Shown in pieces: positions 44,387-55,142 of a DNA stretch of 64,000 nucleotides. Source of the stretch: Cristatella mucedo (taxonomy: Eukaryota > Bryozoa > Phylactolaemata > Cristatellidae); NCBI GenBank assembly GCA_009760855.2, contig WPIO01000079.1:1627501-1691500 (forward strand), read 5' to 3'. How positions within the stretch are numbered: position 1 is the stretch's first letter; every line of letters begins with the position of its first letter. Below the pieces are notes generated by a model. It ran no database searches and was not told where the DNA came from. It saw only the letters and a program-made list of their open reading frames with translations. The position numbers were made by a program, and so were the translations under genes.

Positions 44387-45164
44387 GATTTTGTTTTTAT
44401 TTTACTGCTCTTGGCAGTTTTGCGCCCTGTGATAGCAGGCGGACACCTCAAATCACTTCGAGGCAGCACTGCACTCCAATGACTACAGATCTTGTTAGGG
44501 AAATTCATCGACCTTCACTAAATCACTTTCTTTATCTGGGGTCCCACGATTAAGACATCGGATTTGACTTCTACCTCAGCCGGGTTAGGGAAGATGTTTT
44601 AAAGGTGCTCAAAGGCTGAAATTCTCCTTATCTAAATCCACGATACTTCTGAGGCCCCATTTGATTTGCAGCGATGCTGTCGGGGCAGCATCCTCAGGAA
44701 TCCACCGCTGGCGCCTACTTGTCATTTTGTTGCTCCACATAGAGCTGTCTACTAACACTAGCCGGAGCCCCTAAAAACCACGCGTTATCTTTCAGAAGAT
44801 CTCAACTGGACGTTGGGGACGTGTATGCACTCAACATGCAGCTCTTCGATGAGAGCAGCAAGAAGTGAGATAATCAAGATAATCAATCATCAAGAGTGAG
44901 ATAATTGGACTTGCGACCAGTGACTAAGGTTAAGACATGCACTCATTCAATGTAGGAGCGAAGATCCTAGAAACTCCTTATTACTGCCAGGATTTATGGC
45001 ACATGACATACATCGCTGGCTCCTACTCTTCAAATTGCTGGTGCTGTAGTGCCACCGTAAGAATGTACTCGTAGTTTGTGTCCACTTATAAAACAGCTTG
45101 GCCTTTAAATTGCTCATAGGGAAGACGGTTTCCAAAGCGTTTCGTCATCGCGTTCCATCCTTGT
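44387..45164. other. No recognisable gene
   Basis: Mixed sequence; no repeat or coding signal recognised. Confidence 0.4.
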
Positions 45165-45925
45165 CCAGACTTAAGAATCGCCTTTCACAGTGGCTCTCTA
45201 AAAATGCTCACCAGCTTCCTAATTCTGCCTAGACTGGACAACTCTAATCAAACTGTGGCTTTTCTACCGAAAAAAGCCAGTAAGTCTTTTTAGCTTGTGA
45301 TGAATATTGCTGAAAAAGACAGCATCAAATCTCAGAGGTTCAGCCAATTGTCTCTTTTGCTGAAGCAGTTGAGACGGCTCACGATCGATCAACGGTTAGA
45401 GAGCAAAGTTCTTACGCTCACCCGTAAGGCCCACCATTGCTTAGCTCTTTCATACCTAGCTAAACTGCAGCACCATTTTCACCCCCTCGTGCCTCCAGGC
45501 TCGCTATGGACACCACACTATTTGTTTCCACCGCGAACACACACTCATACGAGCGCACACACACGAACCACATACCCGCACACACGCACACGCACGCACA
45601 CACGCTGGCTCGAACACGAACGCACACAAACACACGCGCGAATGCCATTCAAACAGCCACGTCCTCAACGAAATCTATTTTCTGCTGCTGACAATGGCAC
45701 ATCCTTTCAAGTAATCCCGGCCTGCTTAGTCAATGCCACTCACTTCTTCGACTGCCCACCTGACTCGGCTATGCGTCTAACTTTCTCTTTGTGGTGCGAG
45801 AAAAAGTCTGACGGCCCCCGTGTGGGCACAAAAAGCCACTAAGGCTTTGAGCGTGAAACAGAAAGCTCTCCTGAGCAACACTCGCGTAGCCGTTGTGACT
45901 GTGTGAATGCGACCGACTTAGATGC
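45165..45925 (+). mobile_element. LINE-A 3' fragment with internal (CA)n
   Basis: Decayed LINE-A C-terminal region: VAFLPKKA, IKSQRFSQLSLLLKQLRRLT and ESKVLTLTRKAHHCLALSYL are readable. A (CA)n tract at about 45535-45640 interrupts it. It resumes with CACATCCTTTCAAG and ACTTTCTCTTTGTGGTGCGA and ends with AGCTCTCCTGAGCAACACTC. Confidence 0.8.
45535..45640 (+). repeat. (CA)n-rich microsatellite inside LINE-A
   Basis: Impure ACACAC/ACGCAC sequence lies in the same ~40-base part of LINE-A that is replaced by an AT tract in the copy at 38.7 kb. Confidence 0.85.
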
Positions 45926-47679
45926 ATTGCATGTACATTATTTGGCAGTTCTTCATGGCGAGCGCTTTATTGTACGGTTCCGAATGCAAGAGCAAATTCG
46001 ACGCCACGCTCTCGCGCGCTCGGATCGGAAAGGCCGATCTCGTCAAGAGAGTACAGGACAGATCTAGTTGCAAGTGCTGGCTAAGTTACCGTTCGGATAT
46101 TGTGCCCCGCTAGCTTTTTGCCCATATTGGCACGGGACGGCTTATGTTGCTGAGATGCATTAGCTGCCTCGCGCTGCAGTCTACTCGACGGCGCCCGCGC
46201 TGTCCGAAGCCCATACTGCTAGCGTGGCTGTCATCACTTCCGGCGGCGCTTTTCCGAGCTACTTTTCTGCGTTAACGATCGGCTAGCAGACAATCCTCAC
46301 TATTAAACCACTCGGCATCGGGAGATTAAATGGAGCAAAACTGCCGCCGCTTGACGTTGTCGCGCAGATCATCCAGATCCGACCCGCTCGCGATCCGGTT
46401 AGTCCGACGGTCGCCGTCCTGCTCGCTAAATGTCGCAGGAGGACGACGGCGCTCCACCGCGACTCGACGCGTGCCTGCCACCAGGTTTCGCCGCCGCGTC
46501 GACAGCAAATTGAGCGGCAAACATAGCGGGCGGCTGAAAACGGGCGCGTGTTAGCAAAGCATATTTGTTCTCCGGTCCGGTGCGCTCGCGAGTGCCAGCA
46601 GCAAAGCGATCGAACGGTAAACAAATACGAGCGTGAGCTCTCTAACGCTCGCTCTCTAGCGCCTCAGCGCCGCTCGCTCTCTAGCGCCGCGGCAGCAGCC
46701 ACGTCGAAGCAGCGTCGCTAGCGCTCGCTCTGCTCTCGCTCCGCTCGGGCTCGCGCTGGCGGAGCGGGGTCGGAGCGCGGGCGCAAAGCGCGACGGCGGC
46801 GGCGCGCCAGGCGAGCGGGCGTCGCCCGCCGCGACACGCGCCACTCGACGAGACCACACTCACAGAGAGACGCGAGCTCGGCGCGTCTCGCGGCGATTCG
46901 CCGCGAGACGCACCGACCGGGTCGCCAAGTGCGCTCGAATTTTAGACGACGCACACGCCGCCGCCTCGAGGCAGCCGCCCGTCTTTCTTCGCCGAAGCCC
47001 TGCGCCGCACGCCGAGGCAGCACCCGGCGCTCGCCTGCGGTGCCCCTGCCCAGTCCGCGATGGCCCGCCGTCGTGTGCCTCGAGCCGGCAGTGAGTCTCG
47101 CGGAGCGGCACCGGCTCGCGACTGGCTGAGGCGCGAAGTCGCCGGCGCTGTGGCGGCGACGGCGGCGGCGGCGGAACTTCGCGCCGCTGCCGTCGGCCGC
47201 ACAATGGAGCTCTCGTCTCCCGGCGTTCTCTCGGCCGGCGCCGTTCGCCCGGCCGTGCAGAGCAGCAGCGCGGCCGAGCTCTTATCCGCGGCTATCGAGG
47301 AACGATTACATCAAAGGCGCCCAGTCGCCGCGGAACGCGTTCCGCCAGCCTGGCGTTCTCGCGCATTGCGACGCTCCGAGGCTCCGAGTTGAATGTACGG
47401 CGCGCGCTCGAACGCGCGCTCTAGCGCCGCTCGCCCGGCGCTCGCGGTCACCGCGCTCTCCGGCGGTGCAGGCGCCGCGCAGGCGCGCTAGCCACGCCTG
47501 CGCGGCGCTCGCGCCGCTACCGCCGCGCGGCCTTCGCCTCCGGCTTTCCTTTGTCACTTAAAGCTCCACCGCTGCCGCGGCGGCGGACCGCGCGCCCAAC
47601 GCGGCGAGGCGGCGGCGGTGCGGTCGGAGCTCGCTCGCAGGCGCAGCGGCGGTGGCGGCGGCTCACTCCAGCCGCGACC
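45926..47679. other. CpG-rich island, no assignable gene upstream of the 47.68-kb ORF
   Basis: Strongly CpG-rich from about 46.3 kb. CGCTCGCTCTCTAGCGCC-like units repeat about three times at 46637-46690. Many frames are open on both strands. The composition suits a promoter-associated island. Confidence 0.35.
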
Positions 47680-48013
47680 ATGTCGCCTCTGCGGCAGCAG
47701 CGGGAGCAGACCACTGGCGACGGCCGCTTCGGCGGCGGCCGTCGCCGCAGCCACTCGCCATCGCACGGCACTCGAAGGCAGTCGCCGGAGCGCGGCCGAG
47801 CGGTCGCAGCGGCCAGCCGGCGAGACAGCGGCGCCGACGCCGCCGCGACGCAGAAGGAAAATGCGGCAGCGGTGACAGTGACGGGGGCGGCGGAGGGACG
47901 CTTCGACAGACTGTTCAGCCTCAAAGTGCCGCAGCGCTTGCTGGGCGACATCACGGACGGCAACGCCGCCGTCAGGACGCCGCCGCCGACGAGCTGCAGA
48001 GTGAGAGCACTGG
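47680..48013 (+). CDS. Candidate first coding exon, unknown protein
   Basis: An ATG in a good context (GCGACCATGT) opens a frame starting MSPLRQQREQTTGDGRFGGG and continuing through an Arg/Ser-rich stretch to QKENAAAVTVTGAAEG and LFSLKVPQRLLGDITDGNAA, about 111 codons. Codons prefer G/C at position three. Possible donors are AGA|GTGAGA at about 48000 and TGG|GTGAGA at 48013. It sits in a CpG-rich island, which suits a 5' exon. The N-terminal part looks disordered. I do not recognise the family. Other frames are also open, so chance remains a real alternative. Confidence 0.25.
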
Positions 48014-48162
48014 GTGAGAGCTGCTGCCGCTGCCGCTGCTGCTGCTGCTGCCGCTGCCGCTGCCGCTGCCGCTTCCGGATCTCGCGAAGCTCTTCTTCGC
48101 TCGGAGCCGCTGCTACTGGTGCACGGCGACCGTAGGCTCGTGCTTCCGGTTAAGCTGCTAAG
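48014..48162 (+). CDS. Poly-Ala stretch and short coding-like segment, different frame
   Basis: A CTG/CCG hexanucleotide run (48019-48073) encodes about 18 Ala in the frame starting at 48014 (GTG). It is followed by SGSREALLRSEPLLLVHGDR and RLVLPVKLLR, ending at a strong donor, AAG|GTACGT, at 48162/48163. This frame differs from that of the 47680 ORF. The two could be one exon only if an indel in the CTG/CCG run shifts the frame. No family recognised. Confidence 0.2.
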
Positions 48163-49024
48163 GTACGTCGGGCGCGAACGCGGCCATCAGCCCGCGTGCA
48201 CGCGGGCTCCCCGTGCGGGCTTCTACGCGCCTTCGTCAACGAATGAAACCAACGAGCGCCGTAGCGCTCTGTAGCGCTCTTTAGCGCTCTGCTGCGCGCG
48301 TCGATAGTAAACCGTCGGCGCACCGTCGCACAGTCGGCCTGCGCGCGTCGCCGCGTAAGTTACGGCCGAAAACGGTCTCGGCTTCGCCGCTGCGCAAAAG
48401 CATCCATCGAGGTCGGTGAGCGGACGCCTACCGTTGAGCGCCAATGACGGCCGGTCAGCGCACGCGCGCGTGCAGAACTCGCAAGCTTCTCTTGAGCTCG
48501 TTGTCCGCTCGCCGGTGCTCAGAAAGAGATCCAAGTGGCGCTTGAGGAAGTCGACGCCATTCGGCGAATGATTTCCAGCAGGTGGCGCTCTGGTCTTGGC
48601 GCCAAGGAAAGCCGCGGCGCAGCAGGAAGTATCAGCTGAAAGCACCGGCAGCTGGCCGCGCTGGGCTGTAGAAGAGCGCCGGCCACTTTCGTTCCGGTCG
48701 CGACGGGCAAATTGGAATCGCCGGAGCGACCGCCGCAGCAGCGACCCCTAGCGTGCCTCGCGCGAGCGCCACTCCGCTGGGCTAGGATGCAGGGCGGATA
48801 GCTCTCGCTTCAAACTTGGGGAGCTTAGCTACGCGCGCCGGGTCCGTCGCGGAAATCCAACGCGCCTAAACCAAAACGATCTCTTGAAAAAAGCTTTGGG
48901 TAAACATAAAAAGACCTTGGGCAGCCGCACTGAACTTCATGCTGCGGACACGGTGTACCTATAGAAGAAAGTTCGCCGGCTCTCTCTTTCTAGGCAAAAT
49001 TGTCGTCTTAAATAAGCTGCTGTG
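48163..49024. other. CpG-rich stretch, no assignable gene
   Basis: TAGCGCTCT occurs three times in tandem at about 48261-48290. No domain recognised in the overlapping ORFs. Confidence 0.35.
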
Positions 49025-49105
49025 AAATAATAATGATGATAATAATAATGCATTCAATACGGTGCCCTCAGAGAACTCAAACTCTTTCTAGGCACTTTAC
49101 ACCAG
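49025..49105 (-). mobile_element. LINE-B tail fragment
   Basis: AATAATAATGATGATAATAA, then GGTGCCCTCAGAGAACTCAA and CTCTTTCTAGGCACTTTACA: minus-strand tail and hairpin only. Confidence 0.75.
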
Positions 49106-49737
49106 CGGTGTTGCTCGTTGCCTTACGAGCAGCAGTCGCGTGGACGAGGCGGCGGTCACGGGAGGGATGGAAGTCATGCCGCTTCCTCTTAAACTGCAGC
49201 CATTAGGCCGCTGTGGATTCCGAGTGGCTGCCGATTCAGACATGAATTAATAACCAGACTAACTTCCGGTGCACAGTAAAAGTACGCGGCGCCCGAGAAT
49301 GCGAACCGCTGGTACAGCCCACACGAAATCCACGCCGGGGAGAAATCCGCACTATTTCCGGGTTTCGGCTCTGAGGGGAATTCTCTCCACCCAATCGGGG
49401 AATGTTCGTGTTATTGCCGACCGCGGTCAGAAGTTTGTGAAAATAGCTCACTTTTGAGCCCTCGCTTGACGCCCAGACTCCAGTAGTAGGTAGCTACGGT
49501 TGACGTTGAACCCGCGTGGGTTTCAACCGGCACACGATAACAGCCGACGAACGCCGTCGAACCAACCCCCGGTAACGTGGCGACAGAATACGTGGTAGCG
49601 CAGGGTGCTTAATTAAAATATCTCTTATTTTTGAGCATCTAAATATCTCTGATAGCTGAACGTCAATACCAAGCGGTTCCACTCCTCCTGTGGCCACACA
49701 GCATCGCTTCCGAATGCCGTTCATCGCGCTGAGGGGT
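49106..49737. other. No recognisable gene
   Basis: No repeat or exon recognised. Confidence 0.4.
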
Positions 49738-50125
49738 GCAATAATAATTATGCTAAGAATAGTATTAATATTAATAATAGTAATACGGTTTAGTGCCCTG
49801 CGAAAACATCTGTCTCGACACTTTCTATGCGCTGTAAGCGAATCGTGTCAATATGGTTTGCGATCAAATGCGAAGTTTCAACACGCATAGACACACAAAG
49901 ATTAATGTATCCACAAGGACCCGGCCGATGCTGTGAGGAACAGGTAGGTGTTTTGCTTCTGTTTAAATGTCTTTAAGTCAGTGGATGGCGTGACATCAGT
50001 GAGTAGTGAGCTTCATGCTTTGTGAGGCATTAAAACTAAAAGCACATTCAAAAAAGGATTTTAGGTTGGTCCGAAGCACAGCTAAGTGACTTGAATCAGG
50101 AGAAAAGGTGGTTCGCTGCCTATCT
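49738..50125 (-). mobile_element. LINE-B copy, 3' part (host of nested insertion)
   Basis: Minus orientation: decayed tail and hairpin (GTGCCCTGCGAAAACATCTG, then CGACACTTTCTATG), 3' UTR and C-terminal coding region up to AAAAGGTGGTTCGCTGCCTA at 50120. It continues after the insertion, at 50497. Confidence 0.75.
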
Positions 50126-50496
50126 AAAATCCTTTGGAGACCGCGCCTTTGGTTCATCTGCTCCCAAAGCCTAAAGCTCACTCCCGACTTGCATCACGAG
50201 ATCTCCTGACTTGTCCACATCTAATAAAAAACTAAAAATGCATCTATTTATCGTATGATTTAGTGGTTCCATGTGATTCGTCCGTGATGTGCTAATGCTT
50301 GCTGAACTATGCATTCTGCCACTCACCAAACTTGTATGCTGACCCTGTACATGTCACCCCTAACCATGCTCTTCCTTTTGTTTATTGAACATTCTACTAC
50401 TAACCATTCGATTGTGCTCCCTTTTCAGCAAATGTAGAGTGCCTAGAAAGAGACTGATACCCTGAGTTCGCTATATCAAATGCATTATAATTGTAG
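50126..50496 (+). mobile_element. LINE-B copy inserted into another LINE-B
   Basis: Plus orientation, starting 5'-truncated at AAAATCCTTTGGAGACCGCG (the KSFGDRA motif). 3' UTR, then hairpin TAGAGTGCCTAGAAAGAGAC with a shortened distal arm (GAGTTCGCTATATC) and tail AAATGCATTATAATTG. Confidence 0.85.
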
Positions 50497-50780
50497 CCTG
50501 ACTAAGGAGTGGTTCTGATAGGTTGGCTCAAGCTAGAGAATGAAGGAATCTAAAATTAAGTGACGGAACCATGAGCTCAATAAGCTGCTTGATTTAGAGG
50601 CCAGAGTGGGTCGGCGGGAATCGACGTGATGTGGCATCTGCAATCCTCGTGACAGATAAGCCTGTCTGCAGAGTTCCGAACTAACTGCCAAAGCGTCCGA
50701 CGGCACAGGCCGGAAGATGCGCAACCAGCCAATCACGACAATCGGGGCGAGACTCGGTTTCCCATCGAGGCGTGAGTGGG
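50497..50780 (-). mobile_element. LINE-B copy, 5' part after nested insertion
   Basis: It continues the minus-strand copy of 49738-50125. It starts GCCTGACTAAGGAGTGGTTC (the counterpart of GCCTGATGGGGTAGTATATC at 22769), then AGAGAATGAAGGAATCTAAA and GACAGATAAGCCTGTCTGCA. Confidence 0.75.
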
Positions 50781-51339
50781 CGGCCTTCATCGAGAGCGTT
50801 TCTGAAGCGATGTCGCTTGCCCCTACCTGGGTCGTCGGGTGGCCGGAATGCTTCAATGGCGGCTAGCTACCGAGCACGAATAGGGGCATTTGATTGAGCT
50901 GAGTTTGCATGCCCACAATGCCGCCTTCCGCATATCTTGGTTATAACCGGTTGACTCTGCTCGAGCAGACCTCGCTCCGCGGCTAGTGCTCATAGGACCT
51001 GGCGTTCCTATTCGCCGATCGTTGCTACCGGTAACTACTGACCCCGCTTCTAGGTCGCCAGCGTCTACTGCGTCTACAGCGTCTGCTGTGTGCGACCGGG
51101 TGGATTGAAGGCCCAAACGATCAATTCCGCCACTGGTGGTGCCAGTTCAGGCTCCCTCCGGCCTCTGCAGAAGTTCCCGATGCCCCAATCGTCACTATAC
51201 CCCGAGTTTTACTGCGTAATGACGAGAGCCACCTGCATTTATTCCCTGACCGAGTCTCGAGAACACTAGTGAGCGTCGAGAACACTGGTGTCGAGAGCTC
51301 TACTCCCTGACCGTGGACTCGCACGTTCGTGCACGCATA
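50781..51339. other. No recognisable gene
   Basis: Short ORFs only. Confidence 0.4.
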
Positions 51340-51420
51340 CACACGCACACGAGTGAGCACACACACATGCTTACATGTGAGTGAACACGCGCACACGCAC
51401 GATAGCACGCACGCACGCGG
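51340..51420. repeat. (CA)n-rich microsatellite
   Basis: Impure ACACAC/ACGCAC sequence. Confidence 0.7.
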
Positions 51421-51558
51421 CGAGCCTTTTTCCTCAACTGATAAATCACTCGCACACTACGTACAGCCTAGCTCTGAACGCTATGCGAACGAGCATCGTC
51501 AATAGTTGCCTCGGGCAAAAGCTTGCTCGCTGCTCCTTACTGAAAAGGAGCGCCTAGA

Positions 51559-51562
51559 GAGG

Positions 51563-51598
<36 letters not shown>

Positions 51599-51685
51599 GA
51601 CAGACAGAGACAGACAGACAGACAGAGACAGACAGAGACACAGAGAGACACAGACAGAGGGGGAGAGGGAGAGAGACAGACAGAC

Positions 51686-51736
<51 letters not shown>
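51559..51736. repeat. (GA)n/(GACA)n compound microsatellite
   Basis: (GA)n, mixed GACA/GAGACA units, then long (GA)n: the same structure as the array at 27.46-27.85 kb. Confidence 0.95.
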
Positions 51737-51737
<1 letters not shown>

Positions 51738-53869
51738 GATAGGGAAATAAAATATTTCCGGCTTTACTCAGCTGCCCGTGCTGCACAGAAACACCACCCT
51801 AAATTGCCCCCTTCTACTGCCGAAAAGAGGGTTGATTTAAGGTTCGAATCGGACCTACTTTGGCATGACATTGACAGGTGACAGCCACCTTCAATCGGAA
51901 ATGGGGCGAAGACAGAGAGACTGGGAAGCATTCCTCAACGGTTAGTCAGCAAGCAGGGCTTTACTACACCTACAGCGGGCAGTGACCTGAGCTGGCCCTA
52001 TTCCTACGCCCCCAGACCGTCACTAACCATGAAGTATACCCTAATTTTATATCTATGAGTAATCGCCAAGTTCGTGTCGAATAAGCACCGTAATTCTGCG
52101 CCTTGACGTTTCATTAAATGCGGGTCTTGCCCCTATGATAAAAAAAATAAATTAACTACGGCTCTTGCCCGGCCCCAGATGACAATCCTGGCTTCGCCTC
52201 TGACATCGAACGCTCTTACCTCCTGCGGCAGAGGACAGGCTGGGCCGGACCTTATTACTACGTCTCCCTCGATCGACCTTGACCAAAGACGAAATGGTGT
52301 TGCAATTCCAGCGACGAGCAACTGCCGCCGAGCTCGTGTTAAATAAGCTTTGCTATTTTGTGCTATAAATTCTTATTGATTCCGGATCTAGCCATGCTTA
52401 CATGAAAATCATTTGGGTCTTTCCACCTAAATGCAAACTGTGCAGGTCTCACTACCTAGATGAGGCAGCGCCACTTCCGGAAATCTTTTAATCCAAGGAT
52501 ATGCCATAGACTATGCATTTATAAAAGCGATCGTCAGATTTGCAAGAGTTTCCATCAGATTTAAGGCATGGAATTTTGTGTTTCCTTGATTATTCTTGTG
52601 GCCACGCCGGTGAAAAACTGCCCTGGAGAACTTGGCTTCGAAGAAGCATTGCTATAGAAAAACGCTCTAAATTAAGACGTAGTATCTCTAATATCTCAAC
52701 TAAAACCAGCCTTAAATGTTTTATATTCATTCTCACAACACAATCATTGTGTTTAGCTGTTGCAGTTCGAAGAAAGAGTCACGTGTGCGGTGTTACTTGT
52801 TCCGCTCCCTAATTAATTCTGCCAAATACGAACTGTGCTTGGCAGCTTTCGTACTGCAGATAACTTTTGCCTGGTGTAGTCGCCGATAGCAAAACTTTCT
52901 GTTCAAAATCAAAAGCATCCGCAGATAACCTTTAGTTCGTACCGGGTTCCAATGAATGTTCGGTTCATGCAGACATCCTTCTAGAGAAAAGTTAACATTA
53001 GACAGCTTCCTCAGTAAATAAACACATTAGTAATGTGCTTTACTCGCACCCTCTCATCAAAGGACTGAGTTCGCTTTTTTGCTAGTACCCATTATATACT
53101 GATTGAATCCTAGCGTACGTACTCCTAAAGCCCGTTTATGTAGCCGGATAGAATGGCCGGAATTACTGCCAGCTGTGAGGTTCTTCGGCGACCTCAGCTA
53201 TAGCTAGAATTTGTGATCACGTGATGGTGCTCCAAAAGTGCTCTTGCCATTTATTTTTCTGAAAGTTAGTAACTGTGCAACCGTCTCCCAAGTGCTGATA
53301 AAAACTGTCAGTAAGTCTGGCATTAATCTCAATGAGTCGCCAGCGTTTGTGACCGACTGAACAAGCTTTACGAAACAAGGCTTCAATGGTGTTTTAAAGG
53401 CTTAGTACCTCCCTAAATTAATGTCACTTGATTTGAACACTTGATGGACCTCGCACTGACGCACTTCCCATCTTCAATGCAATAAAAGAATCAGCTCGCG
53501 AACCTTGTAAAGAGCATTATAGTCGTATCCCAAAAGGCCGAGAGCAATTCTCAGGCTTTATGATAGGCAAGGCTCACCTCGCCTGAAAACACTTTGTTCT
53601 AACACATCTGGGCTATCTGGGCGTCTTGGAGTATTGAATCGGCAGTGGCTACCTCGTGGCACGTCGATATTTTGTTTTGGAAGTTAATCTTGCAAGTGAG
53701 ACTGGGTATTATAAAAATTTGAATATTTCTCCATGATAGAGATAGATTCGACGTTTTAAGAGCTCAAGCTTTTGCTGTAGGCATCTCACTCGGGCGTCGG
53801 GACGCCTGTGACGCTTTTGGGCTTGATGGAGTCACCAGATCCAGTCCTGTCCCGCGTCAAATGTTTACC
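51737..53869. other. No recognisable gene
   Basis: Two kilobases of ordinary sequence with short ORFs. The 90-codon plus frame at 52540-52812 has no recognised domain. Confidence 0.4.
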
Positions 53870-54030
53870 TGAATGAATGACTTTCATTTTAACAATGAAG
53901 TGATCGCTGACACTGGGATGAAAGAATCGTGGTCAGCAAGTACCGGATTGGTCGCAGCAATATCTATTTGATGTTCGGATGATTACCAGAAGAGTCCCTC
54001 TTCTGACCAGTAGATGCAGCAAGTCAAAGA
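53870..54030 (-). pseudogene. Possible LINE endonuclease remnant
   Basis: On the minus strand 53919-53881 translates as PSVSDHFIVKMKV, like the SDH motif that ends the apurinic-type endonuclease of CR1/L2-type LINEs. A neighbouring frame just upstream reads TGQKRDSSGNHPNIK, then ILLRPIRYLLT, compatible with the TG…H…DLL stretch that precedes it. Several frameshifts and a stop are needed, so this is tentative. Confidence 0.35.
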
Positions 54031-55142
54031 GAAAGCTTGCATGATCATTTTAAGCTCACTCGGGAAATTTCGTATTAAAGAACTGTCTGCACCCTTGACC
54101 CTGAGTCCGTTGGCCGTGCTGACCAAAGAGTAAAATTTCCTGAACTGTGGGGTCAGTGGAAAGTGTGGAATGGCTAAAGTATTTTCTGCCAAACGTAGCC
54201 CACGCCGGCGAGATGTTAGAGTGGAAGATTTCCTACGCTGAGCGATTGTTTTCTACGCGCGCCGACTCCTTGGCCGACAGCAGAAACTTTCTAGCGCTAG
54301 GGGAAAATGAGTAACTCGATTCCTATTATCGTGCAACTATTAGCTTTACCTGTGCTCAACTTCTGCGGACTTTTCGTGTTCCGTGATGACAGACCAATCA
54401 AGTTGCATTTCTCAATTTAATTAAAATTGTCCTAGGAATCGTACAAGAAAACTGCTGCTTTCTCAAAATCGTCCTACTAATAGCATAATTCTTAATGTGC
54501 TAAAACCCCGCGAAAGTGCTTGCACAGATTATTGAATTTTGCGCATTGCGCTTTGGATTTCGTTCTCGAAGATTTTGGGGAAGATTTTTGGCCTCCTGCC
54601 TCTGTGCTGATTCTGGCTGGCTACGTCCGTTGCTCCGGATTGTAGAGAATTGGAGCTTGGTCTCTTAGAGCTGGAGGCTGCTCAAAGAGACTTTACCGGT
54701 GATAGCTTGCTCGTCATTGTCCTTTGGTTATTGCCTAGTGGCACTAACGCTTGGCTATTGCTTCTCTTAATTGGAGTTCTTTATCTCAAGAGTAGAAAGA
54801 TAGCTCTCTCTTATGTCGCTTTGCAAAAGACCTATTATTCTTACTTTTCAGACAGCGAAATAATGGCGCCGTGCGCTAGGTGTGCAGCCGAGAGTGTATC
54901 AGCGAATTCCCCCGTCCCCCGCTCCACTCCGAAAGCTAGCTAGCCCCCTCCCGCCTTGCGGCTCTCCAATGAACCTCCTGCGTTAACGACTTGGACTCGC
55001 TATAACAAAGCACGGGCGGGCCCGTTTTTCTAACGCTCTCTGTTGGTGTCGGCACACAAACGCGTATCGGTGCGTCAGATATAGCTCCGCAGCCATCCTT
55101 CTAGGCGCTATCAGTGCTAACAGCATTCGTCAAGCTCGCCAA
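54031..55142. other. No recognisable gene
   Basis: Short ORFs, no domain recognised. Confidence 0.4.
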
